Shown: piece by piece, positions 48,894-58,337 of the stretch | Position numbering within the stretch: position 1 is the stretch's first letter | Layout: every line of letters starts with the position of its first letter | Source of the DNA: Streptomyces sp. NBC_01294 | GTDB taxonomy: Bacteria; Actinomycetota; Actinomycetes; Streptomycetales; Streptomycetaceae | Assembly: GCF_035917235.1 (NCBI RefSeq) | Contig: NZ_CP108423.1 | Span: 3,909,001 to 3,973,000, forward strand | Direction of reading: 5' to 3' | DNA length: 64,000 nt | Program-made: the position numbers and the translations under genes | Notes under the pieces: generated by a model | What the model was told of the DNA's origin: nothing | What the model saw: only the letters and a program-made list of their open reading frames with translations | Databases searched by the model: none

Positions 48894-49874
48894 TCAGTAC
48901 GCCAGCGAGCGGTCGACGGCGTCGAGCACCCTGTCCAGGCCCGGCAGGTACTCGTCCTCCAGGCGGGCCGGCGGGTACGGGGCGTGGAAACCGCCCACGC
49001 GCAGGACCGGCGCCTCCAGGTGGTAGAAGCACCGCTCCGTGATGCGAGCGGCGATCTCCGAGCCCATGCCGAGGAAGGTCGGGGCCTCGTGGACGACCAC
49101 GAGCCGGCGGGTCTTCTCCACCGACGCCTGGAGCCCGTCGAAGTCGACCGGGGACATCGAGCGCAGGTCGACGACCTCCACCGACTTGCCCTCCTCGGCG
49201 GCCGCGGCCGCCGCCTCCAGGCAGACCTTCACCATCGGGCCGTAGGCGGCCAGGGTGACGTCCGAGCCCTCGCGCGTCACGCGCGCCTTGTGCAGCTCAC
49301 CGGGGATGGCGTCGAAGTCGACCTCGCCCTTGTCCCAGTAGCGGCGCTTCGGCTCGAAGAAGATCACCGGGTCGTCGCTGAGGATCGCCTGCTGGAGCAT
49401 CCAGTAGGCGTCGCTCGCGTTCGAGGGGGAGACCACCTTGAGGCCCGGGACGTGCGCGAAGAGCGCCTCCGGGGACTCGCTGTGGTGCTCGACCGCGCCG
49501 ATGCCGCCCGCGTACGGGATGCGGATGACGACCGGCATCTTGACCTTGCCCAGGGCGCGGGCGTGCATCTTCGCGAGCTGCGTGACGATCTGGTCGTACG
49601 CGGGGAACACGAACCCGTCGAACTGGATCTCCACGACCGGCCGGTACCCGCGCAGGGCCAGGCCGATGGCGGTGCCGACGATGCCCGACTCGGCGAGCGG
49701 GGTGTCGATGACCCGCTCCTCGCCGAAGTCCTTCTGCAGGCCGTCGGTGATCCGGAAGACACCGCCCAGCTTGCCGACGTCCTCGCCCATGATCAGGACC
49801 TTCGGGTCCTGCTCCAGGGCCTTGCGCAGCGACTCGTTGAGCGCCTTCGCGATCGACATCTTCTCGACAGCCAT
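48894..49874 (-). CDS. bkdB: Branched-chain 2-oxoacid dehydrogenase E1 beta subunit
   Basis: A 326-aa E1 beta subunit, which with BkdA decarboxylates branched 2-oxoacids using thiamine diphosphate. Motifs: MGEDVGKLGGVFRIT, RVIDTPLAESGIVGTAIGLA, PYAGGIGAVEHHSESPEA and the C-terminal transketolase domain (SVEVVDLRSMSPVDFD, VVVHEAP). The ATG overlaps the bkdA stop by one base (TGATG). Confidence 0.95.
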   Translation of the reverse strand: MAVEKMSIAKALNESLRKALEQDPKVLIMGEDVGKLGGVFRITDGLQKDFGEERVIDTPLAESGIVGTAIGLALRGYRPVVEIQFDGFVFPAYDQIVTQLAKMHARALGKVKMPVVIRIPYAGGIGAVEHHSESPEALFAHVPGLKVVSPSNASDAYWMLQQAILSDDPVIFFEPKRRYWDKGEVDFDAIPGELHKARVTREGSDVTLAAYGPMVKVCLEAAAAAAEEGKSVEVVDLRSMSPVDFDGLQASVEKTRRLVVVHEAPTFLGMGSEIAARITERCFYHLEAPVLRVGGFHAPYPPARLEDEYLPGLDRVLDAVDRSLAY

Positions 49875-51076
49875 CAGTGACCCTCCTCGAAGGACGCGAG
49901 GTAGGCCGCGAACTGGGCGCGCTCCTCGTCGACGAGCGCGTGCCCGTCCGCGTAGACGTTCTCGAAGATCGCCATGGTGTCCGGGTCGGGCATGGCGCGC
50001 ACGGCCTCGCGGACGCGCTTGCCCATGGCCTCGCTCTCCGCCTCCAGCTCGGCGAAGTAGGCCTCGTCGGCACCGCCGGTGGCCAGCAGGTGGGCCTTCA
50101 GGCGCAGGATCGGGTCCTTCGCCTCCCAGGCCGCCGTCTCCTCGTCCCGCCGGTACTTCGTCGGGTCGTCGGAGGTGGTGTGCGCACCCATCCGGTACGT
50201 GAACGCCTCGACCAGGGTCGGGCCCTCGCCGCGGCGCGCCCGGTCGAGGGCCCAGCGGGTCACGGCCAGGCAGGCCAGCACGTCGTTGCCGTCGACGCGG
50301 ACGCCGGGGAAGCCGAAGCCCTGCGCGCGCTGGTAGAGCGGCACGCGCATCTGGCGCTCGGTCGGCTCGGAGATCGCCCACTGGTTGTTCTGGCAGAAGA
50401 ACACCACGGGGGAGTTGTAGACGGCGGCGAAGTTGAAGGCCTCCATCACGTCGCCCTGGCTGGACGCGCCGTCGCCGAAGTAGGCGATGACGGCCGAGTC
50501 GGCGCCGTCCTTGGCCACACCCATCGCGTAACCGGTCGCGTGGAGCGTCTGCGAGCCGATGACGATCGTGTAGAGGTGGAAGTTGTTGGTGTTCGGGTCC
50601 CAGCCGCCGTGGTTCACGCCGCGGAACATCCCGAGCAGGTTGGTCGGGTCGACCCCCCGGCACCAGGCCACACCGTGCTCGCGGTAGGTCGGGAAGACGT
50701 AGTCCTCGTCGTTCAGGGCCCGGCCGGAGCCGATCTGCGCGGCCTCCTGGCCGAGGAGCGAGGCCCACAGGCCCAGCTCTCCCTGGCGCTGCAGGGCGGT
50801 CGCCTCGCCGTCGAAACGACGGGTCATGACCATGTCGCGGTACAGCCCGCGCAGGTCCTCGGTGGTGATGTCTGCGACGAAGGGGGCGAATTCCGCGTTG
50901 TCCGCGTTCTCTACCCGTTCCCCCTCGGGCGTCAGCAGCTGTACGAGCTGAGGTACGGCGTCCTGCGTCTGCGCGGTGGCAGCGGCGGCGGGCTTGGCGG
51001 CGCTCGCCGCGCCTGCCGCCCGCTTGGTGCCGCTGCTGCGTCGCGGCTTGCGCGCGGCAGTGCTCTCCACGGTCAC
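49874..51076 (-). CDS. bkdA: Branched-chain 2-oxoacid dehydrogenase E1 alpha subunit
   Basis: A 400-aa E1 alpha subunit. The thiamine-diphosphate motif is GDGASSQGDVMEAFNFAAVY...NN; the conserved FPTYREHGVAW and MGAHTTSDDPTKY region carries the phosphorylation-loop residues. An N-terminal extension of about 45 residues is Ala/Lys-rich and basic. The GTG start is at 51074-51076. It is the first gene of bkdABC. Streptomyces often has two bkd operons; this one, next to an orphan response regulator and kinases, resembles the first. Confidence 0.95.
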   Translation of the reverse strand: MTVESTAARKPRRSSGTKRAAGAASAAKPAAAATAQTQDAVPQLVQLLTPEGERVENADNAEFAPFVADITTEDLRGLYRDMVMTRRFDGEATALQRQGELGLWASLLGQEAAQIGSGRALNDEDYVFPTYREHGVAWCRGVDPTNLLGMFRGVNHGGWDPNTNNFHLYTIVIGSQTLHATGYAMGVAKDGADSAVIAYFGDGASSQGDVMEAFNFAAVYNSPVVFFCQNNQWAISEPTERQMRVPLYQRAQGFGFPGVRVDGNDVLACLAVTRWALDRARRGEGPTLVEAFTYRMGAHTTSDDPTKYRRDEETAAWEAKDPILRLKAHLLATGGADEAYFAELEAESEAMGKRVREAVRAMPDPDTMAIFENVYADGHALVDEERAQFAAYLASFEEGH

Positions 51077-51269
51077 GTGTGCTCCTCCGTCGGTCCGGCA
51101 CCCGGGTTCTCCGGGGTCCAGTGCGGCTCACCTGTATCCGTAACGAGCGCACGGGGTGGGTGCGCGTCGCGTTCGGGATTCAGGCGTGACAGGTGCCCCG
51201 GCGAGTGCCCTGCGCAATGCACGTTACCCAGTGCGCCGCATAACTGCGAAACCCCGTTTGACCTGCGTT

Positions 51270-51291
51270 TTTGCTTGGATTTCCAAGTAAA
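51270..51291. promoter_or_regulatory. Dyad in the bkdA / response regulator divergent region
   Basis: CTTGGA-TT-TCCAAG (51274-51287) with TTT and AAA extending it outside one mismatched pair. It lies about midway in the 308-base region 51077-51384, otherwise without a gene. Candidate operator for an Lrp/AsnC-type BkdR or another regulator. Confidence 0.5.
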
Positions 51292-51384
51292 TCCGCGGCC
51301 GCGGGAACAACCACTGGTCACAGCCTTGCAGGGGCCGGGAACAACGGCACGTTATCCCGGGTAACTCCGGCAGGGAAGGGGTGA

Positions 51385-52062
51385 GTGTGTGAAACTGACT
51401 TCGTGCGCGAAGACGGAAAAATCAAGGTATTCCTCCTGGACGACCACGAAGTGGTACGTCGGGGCGTCCACGAACTGTTGTCGGTCGAAGAGGACATCGA
51501 GATCGTCGGCGAGGCCGGTACCGCCGCGGACGCCTTGATCCGGATCCCCGCCACCCGCCCTGACGTGGCCGTTCTCGACGTCCGCCTGCCGGATGGCAGC
51601 GGCGTGGAGGTGTGCCGCGAGGTGCGCTCCCGGAACGAGGACATCAAGTGCCTGATGCTGACCTCGTTCGCGGACGACGAGGCGCTCTTCGACGCGATCA
51701 TGGCCGGCGCCTCGGGCTACGTGCTGAAGGCGATCCGCGGAAATGAGCTCCTGAGCGCCGTGCGCGACGTCGCCGCCGGCAAGTCCCTGCTGGACCCGGT
51801 CGCCACCGCCCGCGTGCTGGAGCGGCTGCGCGACGGCAAGGGCGGCAAGCGCGACGACCGCCTGTCCAACCTCACCGAGCAGGAACGGAAGATCCTCGAC
51901 CTGATCGGCGAGGGCCTGACCAACCGCGTCATCGGCGAGCGGCTGCACCTGGCCGAGAAGACCATCAAGAACTACGTCTCCAGCCTGCTCTCCAAGCTGG
52001 GCATGGAACGCCGCTCCCAGGCCGCCGCCTACGTGGCCCGCCTGCAGGCCGAGAAGCGCTAG
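51385..52062 (+). CDS. Orphan NarL/LuxR-family response regulator
   Basis: A 225-aa regulator. Receiver domain with acidic pair (LLDDHEVV), phosphoacceptor Asp in VLDVRLPD, Thr/Ser (MLTSFADD) and Lys (YVLKAI). The C-terminal LuxR-type HTH is LTEQERKILDLIGEGLTNRVIGERL and KTIKNYVSSLLSKLGMERR. No histidine kinase gene is adjacent. Its position opposite bkdA suggests it may control branched-chain metabolism, but that is inferred only from location. The start could be GTG at 51385 or 51403; AAGGGG lies close to the first. Confidence 0.9.
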   Translation: MCETDFVREDGKIKVFLLDDHEVVRRGVHELLSVEEDIEIVGEAGTAADALIRIPATRPDVAVLDVRLPDGSGVEVCREVRSRNEDIKCLMLTSFADDEALFDAIMAGASGYVLKAIRGNELLSAVRDVAAGKSLLDPVATARVLERLRDGKGGKRDDRLSNLTEQERKILDLIGEGLTNRVIGERLHLAEKTIKNYVSSLLSKLGMERRSQAAAYVARLQAEKR

Positions 52063-52206
52063 CCGCCCGGCGGTGACACGGTGTGACGGCGTGCGGACGC
52101 CTCTGCGGTTCCGCGGGGCGCACCGTTTCATTCGGGACCAACGTCCCCCGCCGTCGGGGCGGGCTCCTCTTTCCCGGCGCGGTGCCGGCAGCGGACAGTG
52201 GACCCC

Positions 52207-52623
52207 ATGTCCTCAGAGGAACTGCACGCCATCGAACTGCTGCGCCGGGTGCCGTACGGCCGGGTGGCCACCAGCCTGCGCGCGCTGCCCTTCCTCGCCC
52301 TCGCCCGCCACATCGTGGTGGACGGCAGGGTCGTGCTGAGAATGCACGCCGGTTTCGGCTACCACCAGGCCTGCAACGGCAGCGTCGTGGCGTACGGGGC
52401 GGACAATTTCAATTCCCTGGACCCCCACCTCTGGTCGGTCCAGTTCACCGGAACGGCGCAGGTCGTCGAGCCGACCACCGCCGAGCTGGAACTCTTCGGC
52501 CCGGTTCCGCATTTCGTGGACGGCGCGGTCTTCGACCCCGTCCACATGAGGATCGAACCCCAGTTCATCACCGTGCACTCGCTCGCCGGGAATCCGGACC
52601 GGCACTACCGGCACGCGCTCTGA
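52207..52623 (+). CDS. Pyridoxamine 5'-phosphate oxidase family protein
   Basis: A 138-aa split-barrel flavin-binding protein of the PPOX type: YGRVATSLRALPFLALARHIVVDG, VVLRMHAGFGYHQACNGSVVAYGADNFN and WSVQFTGTAQVV. Typical actinobacterial paralogues bind FMN, heme or F420. The ATG at 52207 is preferred over GTG 52198. It converges on the first kinase gene with a shared terminator. Confidence 0.82.
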   Translation: MSSEELHAIELLRRVPYGRVATSLRALPFLALARHIVVDGRVVLRMHAGFGYHQACNGSVVAYGADNFNSLDPHLWSVQFTGTAQVVEPTTAELELFGPVPHFVDGAVFDPVHMRIEPQFITVHSLAGNPDRHYRHAL

Positions 52624-52658
52624 CCGTCCGGTGTGCAGATGTTGTGCGGATACGGGAA

Positions 52659-52690
52659 CGGGCCCGGCGGAATTGATTCCACCGGGCCCG
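52659..52690. terminator. Bidirectional terminator
   Basis: Fifteen-base arms CGGGCCCGGCGGAAT / ATTCCACCGGGCCCG with one mismatch and two-base loop, between convergent genes. Confidence 0.8.
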
Positions 52691-52703
52691 CCGTGCTCGT
52701 GCC

Positions 52704-54275
52704 TCACTCCTGGGAGTTCGGACCCGGCGGCTCCACGGGCTTGGACGCCGTCGGCGACGGCGGCGCCGACTTCGTCGCCGTGGGGGACGCCGACGTGCTC
52801 TTGGTCGCCGTGGGGGACGCCGAAGCCGAAGCCGAGGCCGAGGCCGTCGGCGACGGGCTGTAGCTCTGCGTCCGGGAACGGGTCGCCGTGGGCTGGGTCT
52901 CGTTGGTCGGGAGCGGGTTCTCCGCGGTCTTCTGCGTCGGCAGGGTGTCCGGGGAACTGGGCTTGCTCTGCTCGCCGCTCGGCGTGCTCTGCGTGATCTC
53001 CGGCTTCTTCTCGTTGCCGTTCGCGCCCACGGTCTTGGCGGCGTAGGCCACGCCGCCCGCGATCGCGACGATCGCGAGCACCGCGAACAGCCACATCTTC
53101 CAGCGGCTGCCGCCGCGGTCGTCGTAGCCGTCGTAGCCGCCGCCGTTGCCGCCCGGGCCGCCGTGGCCGCCGGGGAAGGCCGAGCCGTCGTCCGGGTTCA
53201 GCGGCGGCACCATCGGCTGCTGGAACTGCGAGGTCGAGGCGTGCGAGGGGTAGTGCTGCTGCCCGCCGGTCCCGCTCACGGGCATGGCCGTGGTGGCGCC
53301 GCCCCGCCCGTGCGGCAGGGCCATGGCGACCGGGCCGGTGTTCCAGGTGCCGGTGTTCGCCCCCTGGTCGTGCAGCATCTGGAGCGCGTACTGGACCAGC
53401 CCGCGCATCTCCTCGGCGCTCTGGAACCGGTCGTCCGGGTCCTTGGCGAGGGAGCGCATGACGAGCCCGTCGAGCTCCTGCGGGATGTGCCGGCCCTCCG
53501 GCAGCTGCGAGGGCGGGACGGGCGCGTCCTGCACGTGCTGGTAGACCACCGACAGCGGGGTCTCGCCGGTGAACGGGGGCCGCAGCGCGAGCAGTTCGTA
53601 CAGCAGACAGCCGGTCGCGTACAGGTCGGAGCGGTGGTCGACGGCCTTGCCGAGGGCCTGCTCGGGCGACAGGTACTGCGGGGTGCCCATGACCATGCCG
53701 GTCTGGGTCATCGTCGACTGGACGCCGTGCAGGGCGCGGGCGATGCCGAAGTCCATCACCTTGACCGCGCCGGTTTCGGTGATGATGACGTTCGCGGGCT
53801 TGATGTCGCGGTGCACGATGCCGTGCTGGTGCGAGTACGCGAGGGCCTCGAGCACGCCCGAGGTGATGATGAGCGCCTGCTCGGGGCCCGGGGCCTCGGC
53901 GCTGAGCAGGAGGTCGCGGATGGTGCGGCCCTCGACGAGCTCCATGACGATGTACGGGACGGTGTTCGGGCCGACCCGGTCCTCGCCCGAGTCGTACACG
54001 GCGACGACGGCGTGGTGGTTGAGTCCGGCGACGGACTGCGCCTCGCGGGTGAAGCGGGCCTTGGACACCGGGTCCTCGGCCAGGTCGGCGCGCAGCAGCT
54101 TCACGGCGACGGTGCGGCCGAGCCGCACGTCCTCGGCGGCGAACACCTCGGCCATGCCGCCGCGTCCCAGCCGGTGCGTCAGCCGGTAACGGCCGTCGCC
54201 CACCAGGCCGCCCGCGCCCCAGTGCTCAGGACCATCGGTCATCCCGGCGCCGTTTCCCTCGGGTTCGGGTGCCAT
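52704..54275 (-). CDS. Membrane Ser/Thr protein kinase (Hanks type), no PASTA
   Basis: About 523 aa. The kinase domain has GRGGMAEVF, VAVKLL, catalytic HRDIKPANV, DFGIAR and activation loop MTQTGMVMGTPQYLSPEQ. One transmembrane helix (WLFAVLAIVAIAGGVAYA) separates it from an extracellular Ser/Thr/Pro-rich tail of about 115 residues with SASASPTATKS-type repeats and no PASTA domain. It would sense an envelope signal or be wall-anchored. GAGGAC precedes the ATG at 54273-54275. Divergent from a second kinase gene; 228 bases between. Confidence 0.92.
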   Translation of the reverse strand: MAPEPEGNGAGMTDGPEHWGAGGLVGDGRYRLTHRLGRGGMAEVFAAEDVRLGRTVAVKLLRADLAEDPVSKARFTREAQSVAGLNHHAVVAVYDSGEDRVGPNTVPYIVMELVEGRTIRDLLLSAEAPGPEQALIITSGVLEALAYSHQHGIVHRDIKPANVIITETGAVKVMDFGIARALHGVQSTMTQTGMVMGTPQYLSPEQALGKAVDHRSDLYATGCLLYELLALRPPFTGETPLSVVYQHVQDAPVPPSQLPEGRHIPQELDGLVMRSLAKDPDDRFQSAEEMRGLVQYALQMLHDQGANTGTWNTGPVAMALPHGRGGATTAMPVSGTGGQQHYPSHASTSQFQQPMVPPLNPDDGSAFPGGHGGPGGNGGGYDGYDDRGGSRWKMWLFAVLAIVAIAGGVAYAAKTVGANGNEKKPEITQSTPSGEQSKPSSPDTLPTQKTAENPLPTNETQPTATRSRTQSYSPSPTASASASASASPTATKSTSASPTATKSAPPSPTASKPVEPPGPNSQE

Positions 54276-54416
54276 CAGTCCTCGCCGTCGTATCTCTCGG
54301 CCGCCGCTGAGCGGTAGTCCTCGTCTCGGTGCTCCGACGAACGCTACAGCCTCGGAACCGGTCACCGTTCGGACAAAGCCACCTGTGCCCGTGTGGTCAC
54401 GGAAAGGGCACCTGGC

Positions 54417-54444
54417 TTGACTGGTGCTTGCCCTCGGGCAGACT
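54417..54444 (+). promoter_or_regulatory. Candidate promoter of the second kinase gene
   Basis: TTGACT (54417-54422) and CAGACT (54439-54444) with a 16-base spacer, about 60 bases before the ATG at 54504. Close to the hrdB-type consensus. Confidence 0.45.
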
Positions 54445-54503
54445 GGGCGCCATATGCGCCCGGCCAGAGGCGTGGGGACACATCCCGAGGGGAAGCAACA
54501 GTC

Positions 54504-56177
54504 ATGAGCCAGGACGGCACTCAGGGCCAGTACGCGGGCGGCTCTCTGGCCGGTGGCCGTTACCAGCTAAGGGACTTGCTGGGTGCCGGTGGCATGGCCT
54601 CCGTATATCTGGCGTACGACTCGGCGCTCGACCGGCAGGTTGCGATCAAGACCCTGCACAGCGATCTCGGCCGCGAGCAGTCCTTCCGCGAGCGATTTCG
54701 CCGCGAGGCCCAGGCTGTAGCGAAACTGTCGCACACGAACATCGTCTCGGTATTCGATACCGGTGAAGGCGAAGTGACGTTCGGCGGCGCCACCGGGGGC
54801 GACGGCGCGGTGATGCCGTACATCGTCATGGAGTACGTGGAGGGCCTGCCGCTCGGCTCGGTGCTCGAGGCGGACATCCGGCAGTACGGGGCCATGCCGG
54901 CGGACAAGGCGCTGAAGGTGACGGCCGACGTGCTGGCCGCCCTGGAGACCAGCCACGAGATGGGGCTCGTCCACCGCGACATCAAGCCCGGCAACGTCAT
55001 GGTGAACAAGCGCGGCGTGGTCAAGGTGATGGACTTCGGCATCGCGCGCGCCATGCAGTCGGGCGTCACCTCCATGACGCAGACCGGCATGGTCGTCGGC
55101 ACCCCCCAGTACCTGTCGCCCGAACAGGCGCTGGGGCGCGGGGTCGACGCCCGCTCCGACCTGTACTCGGTCGGCATCATGCTGTTCCAGCTGCTGACGG
55201 GCCGGATCCCGTTCGACGCGGACTCGCCGCTGGCCATCGCGTACGCCCACGTGCAGGAGGAGCCGGTCGCCCCGTCCTCCATCAACCGCTCGCTGACCCC
55301 GGCGATGGACGCGCTGGTGGCGCGGGCCCTGAAGAAGAACCCGAACGAGCGCTTCCCCACGGCCGCGGCCATGGGCGACGAGGTCGCGCGGGTGCTGGGC
55401 TCCGGGCACGGCGGGGCGCCGGTCATCGTGCAGGGCCACGGGCCGCTGAGCAGCGGCGCGGGCGTGTCCTCGGCGGTGTTCCCGCCGGTGGACTCCGGGT
55501 TCCAGGCGCCGCCGCAGTCGGTGCAGCAGCCCTACCAGGCGCCGCACACCCCGGCCCCGCACACCCCGGCCCCGTACGCGCCGACGCCGGCGCCCGCCCC
55601 GCAGCAGCACGCGCAGGGCGGCTACGCCTACCCGCACACGCCCCCGCCGCAGCAGCAGTACGCGCCGCAGACCCCGCCTCCGTACACGATCTCCCCGGCG
55701 AGCACGGCGACCGGGCCGGCGGCGGGCGGCGACGGCAAGCGGAACGGGCAGGTGGTCGTGGGCGCGATCGCGGTGGCGCTGCTGGCCGTCGGCGGTCTGA
55801 TCGCGGCGATCTCGATGGACGGCGACAAGGACAAGGGAGGGACCACGGCGGACCCGGGGACCTCCGCGTCCGCCTCCGCCAAGCCCGGGTTCAAGGGTCC
55901 CGACATCACGCGCACGATCGACCCGAAGAAGTGCACGGAGCCGGTGAAGCACTACAGCGAGGCCGGCAAGTACTCGGCGCCGGACTTCAAGTACAAGAAC
56001 CTGCTCTCCGTGAAGGAGTGCATCCAGGCCTCGGGCGGCAGGTACACCATCGTCCCGAAGGACGAGGCCGTCTACGGCAAGGACACGGTGCTGATCCAGT
56101 CCCCGGCCTCCGGCGACAAGATCGACAAGGAAAACACCGAGTACACCCTGACCGTGTCGACCGGCAACCCCGAATAG
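54504..56177 (+). CDS. Membrane Ser/Thr protein kinase with single PASTA-like domain
   Basis: About 557 aa. The kinase domain is closely related to the neighbouring kinase: GAGGMASVY, VAIKTL, VHRDIKPGNV, DFGIAR and MTQTGMVVGTPQYLSPEQ. It is followed by a Pro/Gln-rich region (about 310-430), one transmembrane helix (VVVGAIAVALLAVGGLIAAISM) and an extracellular C-terminal domain of about 85 residues resembling one PASTA unit (YTIVPKDEAVYGKDTVLIQSPASGDKI). PASTA kinases bind muropeptides and regulate cell-wall synthesis and division. GAGGGGAAG precedes the ATG. Confidence 0.92.
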   Translation: MSQDGTQGQYAGGSLAGGRYQLRDLLGAGGMASVYLAYDSALDRQVAIKTLHSDLGREQSFRERFRREAQAVAKLSHTNIVSVFDTGEGEVTFGGATGGDGAVMPYIVMEYVEGLPLGSVLEADIRQYGAMPADKALKVTADVLAALETSHEMGLVHRDIKPGNVMVNKRGVVKVMDFGIARAMQSGVTSMTQTGMVVGTPQYLSPEQALGRGVDARSDLYSVGIMLFQLLTGRIPFDADSPLAIAYAHVQEEPVAPSSINRSLTPAMDALVARALKKNPNERFPTAAAMGDEVARVLGSGHGGAPVIVQGHGPLSSGAGVSSAVFPPVDSGFQAPPQSVQQPYQAPHTPAPHTPAPYAPTPAPAPQQHAQGGYAYPHTPPPQQQYAPQTPPPYTISPASTATGPAAGGDGKRNGQVVVGAIAVALLAVGGLIAAISMDGDKDKGGTTADPGTSASASAKPGFKGPDITRTIDPKKCTEPVKHYSEAGKYSAPDFKYKNLLSVKECIQASGGRYTIVPKDEAVYGKDTVLIQSPASGDKIDKENTEYTLTVSTGNPE

Positions 56178-56239
56178 CGGACCGCCGCCACACGAGCGCA
56201 GCACACGAGCGCCACACACGCGAGGCGCAGCACGACACA

Positions 56240-56284
56240 CCGGCATCCCGGGAACCCCGATGGGGCACCCGGGATGCCGGTTTT
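56240..56284 (+). terminator. Intrinsic terminator
   Basis: Thirteen-base stem CCGGCATCCCGGG / CCCGGGATGCCGG with a 15-base loop, directly followed by TTTT. One of the few T-tailed terminators here. Confidence 0.88.
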
Positions 56285-56362
56285 GCCCCACTATGTAAAT
56301 CTGAGCCCATATCTCCGATGCTCAGCGAGCAGCTCGGTCGCTCGGGACGGGAGGGGCTCTCC

Positions 56363-56839
56363 GTGATCCAAGGCTTCCGCCCGCCGCGCTGGCTGGCCTG
56401 CGCCGCACTCCTCGCCGCCGTCATCACGCCCGCCGCCTCCGCGTACGCCGGGCCCCTCGTCCCGGCCCGCCATTCCCCCGCACGCCCCGCCGCGGACGAC
56501 CCCGACGAGGAGCTCGCCGGCAGCGTCGCCGGAGTCGGGCGGGAGCGGCCCGGCCGGCCGGCCGGCGAGCGCGCCAACCCGGACCTGACGGTGGCCTCCC
56601 GGCCGCTGCCGGTCCGCCCCCGCACCCGGCCCACGCCCCCGCCCCCGCACCCGCCCCTGCCCCTGCCCCCGCCGACGGTCGCCCCGACCCCTCCGGAGGT
56701 GGTGATCAGGGCGCTCGGCACCGAGCCGAACGACCGGGCCGCCGACCTGGCCGCGCACATACTGCCGCTGGGCACCGGATTCGCCCTGATGGGGCTGGGC
56801 CTGGGCTACATGGGGGTGCGACTGCGCCGCAGCATCTAG
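56363..56839 (+). CDS. Secreted Pro-rich membrane-anchored protein
   Basis: About 158 aa. An N-terminal signal (WLACAALLAAVITPAASAYA) is followed by a Pro/Arg-rich stretch (RPTPPPPHPPLPLPPPTVAP) and a C-terminal transmembrane helix (LGTGFALMGLGLGYMGVRL) with an RRSI end. It resembles small sortase-independent surface proteins. The GTG at 56363 is preferred because GGAGGGG lies 7 bases upstream; an ATG at 56319 is in frame. Function unknown. Confidence 0.65.
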   Translation: MIQGFRPPRWLACAALLAAVITPAASAYAGPLVPARHSPARPAADDPDEELAGSVAGVGRERPGRPAGERANPDLTVASRPLPVRPRTRPTPPPPHPPLPLPPPTVAPTPPEVVIRALGTEPNDRAADLAAHILPLGTGFALMGLGLGYMGVRLRRSI

Positions 56840-56887
56840 GGCGCCTCCCCCTTCCGGCGTACATCTCAGGATGGTTGCCCAGAGTGA

Positions 56888-56915
56888 ACATACTCGGTAT
56901 ACATACTGAGTATGT
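56888..56915. promoter_or_regulatory. PadR-type operator over the padR start codon
   Basis: ACATACT-G-AGTATGT (56901-56915) is a perfect dyad and overlaps a weaker copy ACATACT-C-GGTATAC (56888-56902). The ATG start (56912) lies in the right arm. Binding of PadR here would block transcription or translation of its own gene and the ABC transporter. Confidence 0.75.
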
Positions 56916-57565
56916 CGATCCGTCACGGGCTTCTCGCCCTGCTGGAACGGGGTCCTCGGTACGGCTCACAGCTGCGCACCGAGTTCGAATCCCGCACCGG
57001 CTCCACCTGGCCGCTCAACGTCGGGCAGGTGTACACGACCCTCGCCCGCCTCGAACGCGACGGCCTCGTCGCCCCCGACGGCGAGGACGCCGCCGGCCAC
57101 ACCCTGTACGCCATCACCGCCCCCGGGCGCGCCGAACTGCGCCAGTGGTACGAGCGCCCCGTCGACCGGGCCAACCCGCCCCGCGACGAACTGGCCATCA
57201 AGCTCGCCATGGCCGTCGGCGCCCCCGGCGTGGACATCCGCGCCGTCATCCAGTCCCAGCGGCACGCCACGATCAAGGCGATGCAGGACTACACCCGGCT
57301 CAAGGCCACCGCGCTCACCGCGGTCGAGAGCGGGGAGTCCCGCGAACGCGACGACGTGGCCTGGCTGCTCGTCCTGGAACAGCTGATCTTCCAGACCGAG
57401 GCCGAGGCCCGCTGGCTCGACCACTGCGAAGCCCGGCTGGTCCGGCTCTCCCTGCCGGCCGACCGGAGAGCCGCCGCACCCGAACCGCCCCAGGCCGCCG
57501 CGGCCGAAGCTCCGGCCCCGACCACCACCGCCCGGCCCCGCGCCGCCCGCACGCGACGTGGCTGA
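56912..57565 (+). CDS. PadR-family transcriptional regulator
   Basis: A 217-aa regulator with an N-terminal winged helix (SIRHGLLALLERGPRYGSQLRTEFE, WPLNVGQVYTTLARLERDGLV) and a C-terminal helical domain typical of PadR subfamily 1. A poorly conserved Ala/Pro-rich tail ends it. No ribosome-binding site is seen before the ATG, and the operator spans it, so the mRNA may be leaderless. It precedes an ABC transporter operon that it probably represses until an inducer (often an antibiotic or phenolic) binds. Confidence 0.88.
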   Translation: MSIRHGLLALLERGPRYGSQLRTEFESRTGSTWPLNVGQVYTTLARLERDGLVAPDGEDAAGHTLYAITAPGRAELRQWYERPVDRANPPRDELAIKLAMAVGAPGVDIRAVIQSQRHATIKAMQDYTRLKATALTAVESGESRERDDVAWLLVLEQLIFQTEAEARWLDHCEARLVRLSLPADRRAAAPEPPQAAAAEAPAPTTTARPRAARTRRG

Positions 57566-57590
57566 ACAACCGCTCCAGGGGGGACCCTTC

Positions 57591-58333
<743 letters not shown>

Positions 58334-58337
<4 letters not shown>

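Noticed and set aside
51077..51384. Riboswitch or attenuator upstream of bkdA
   Set aside because: Only a short dyad is visible; no leader peptide, no terminator/antiterminator pair and no known riboswitch core.
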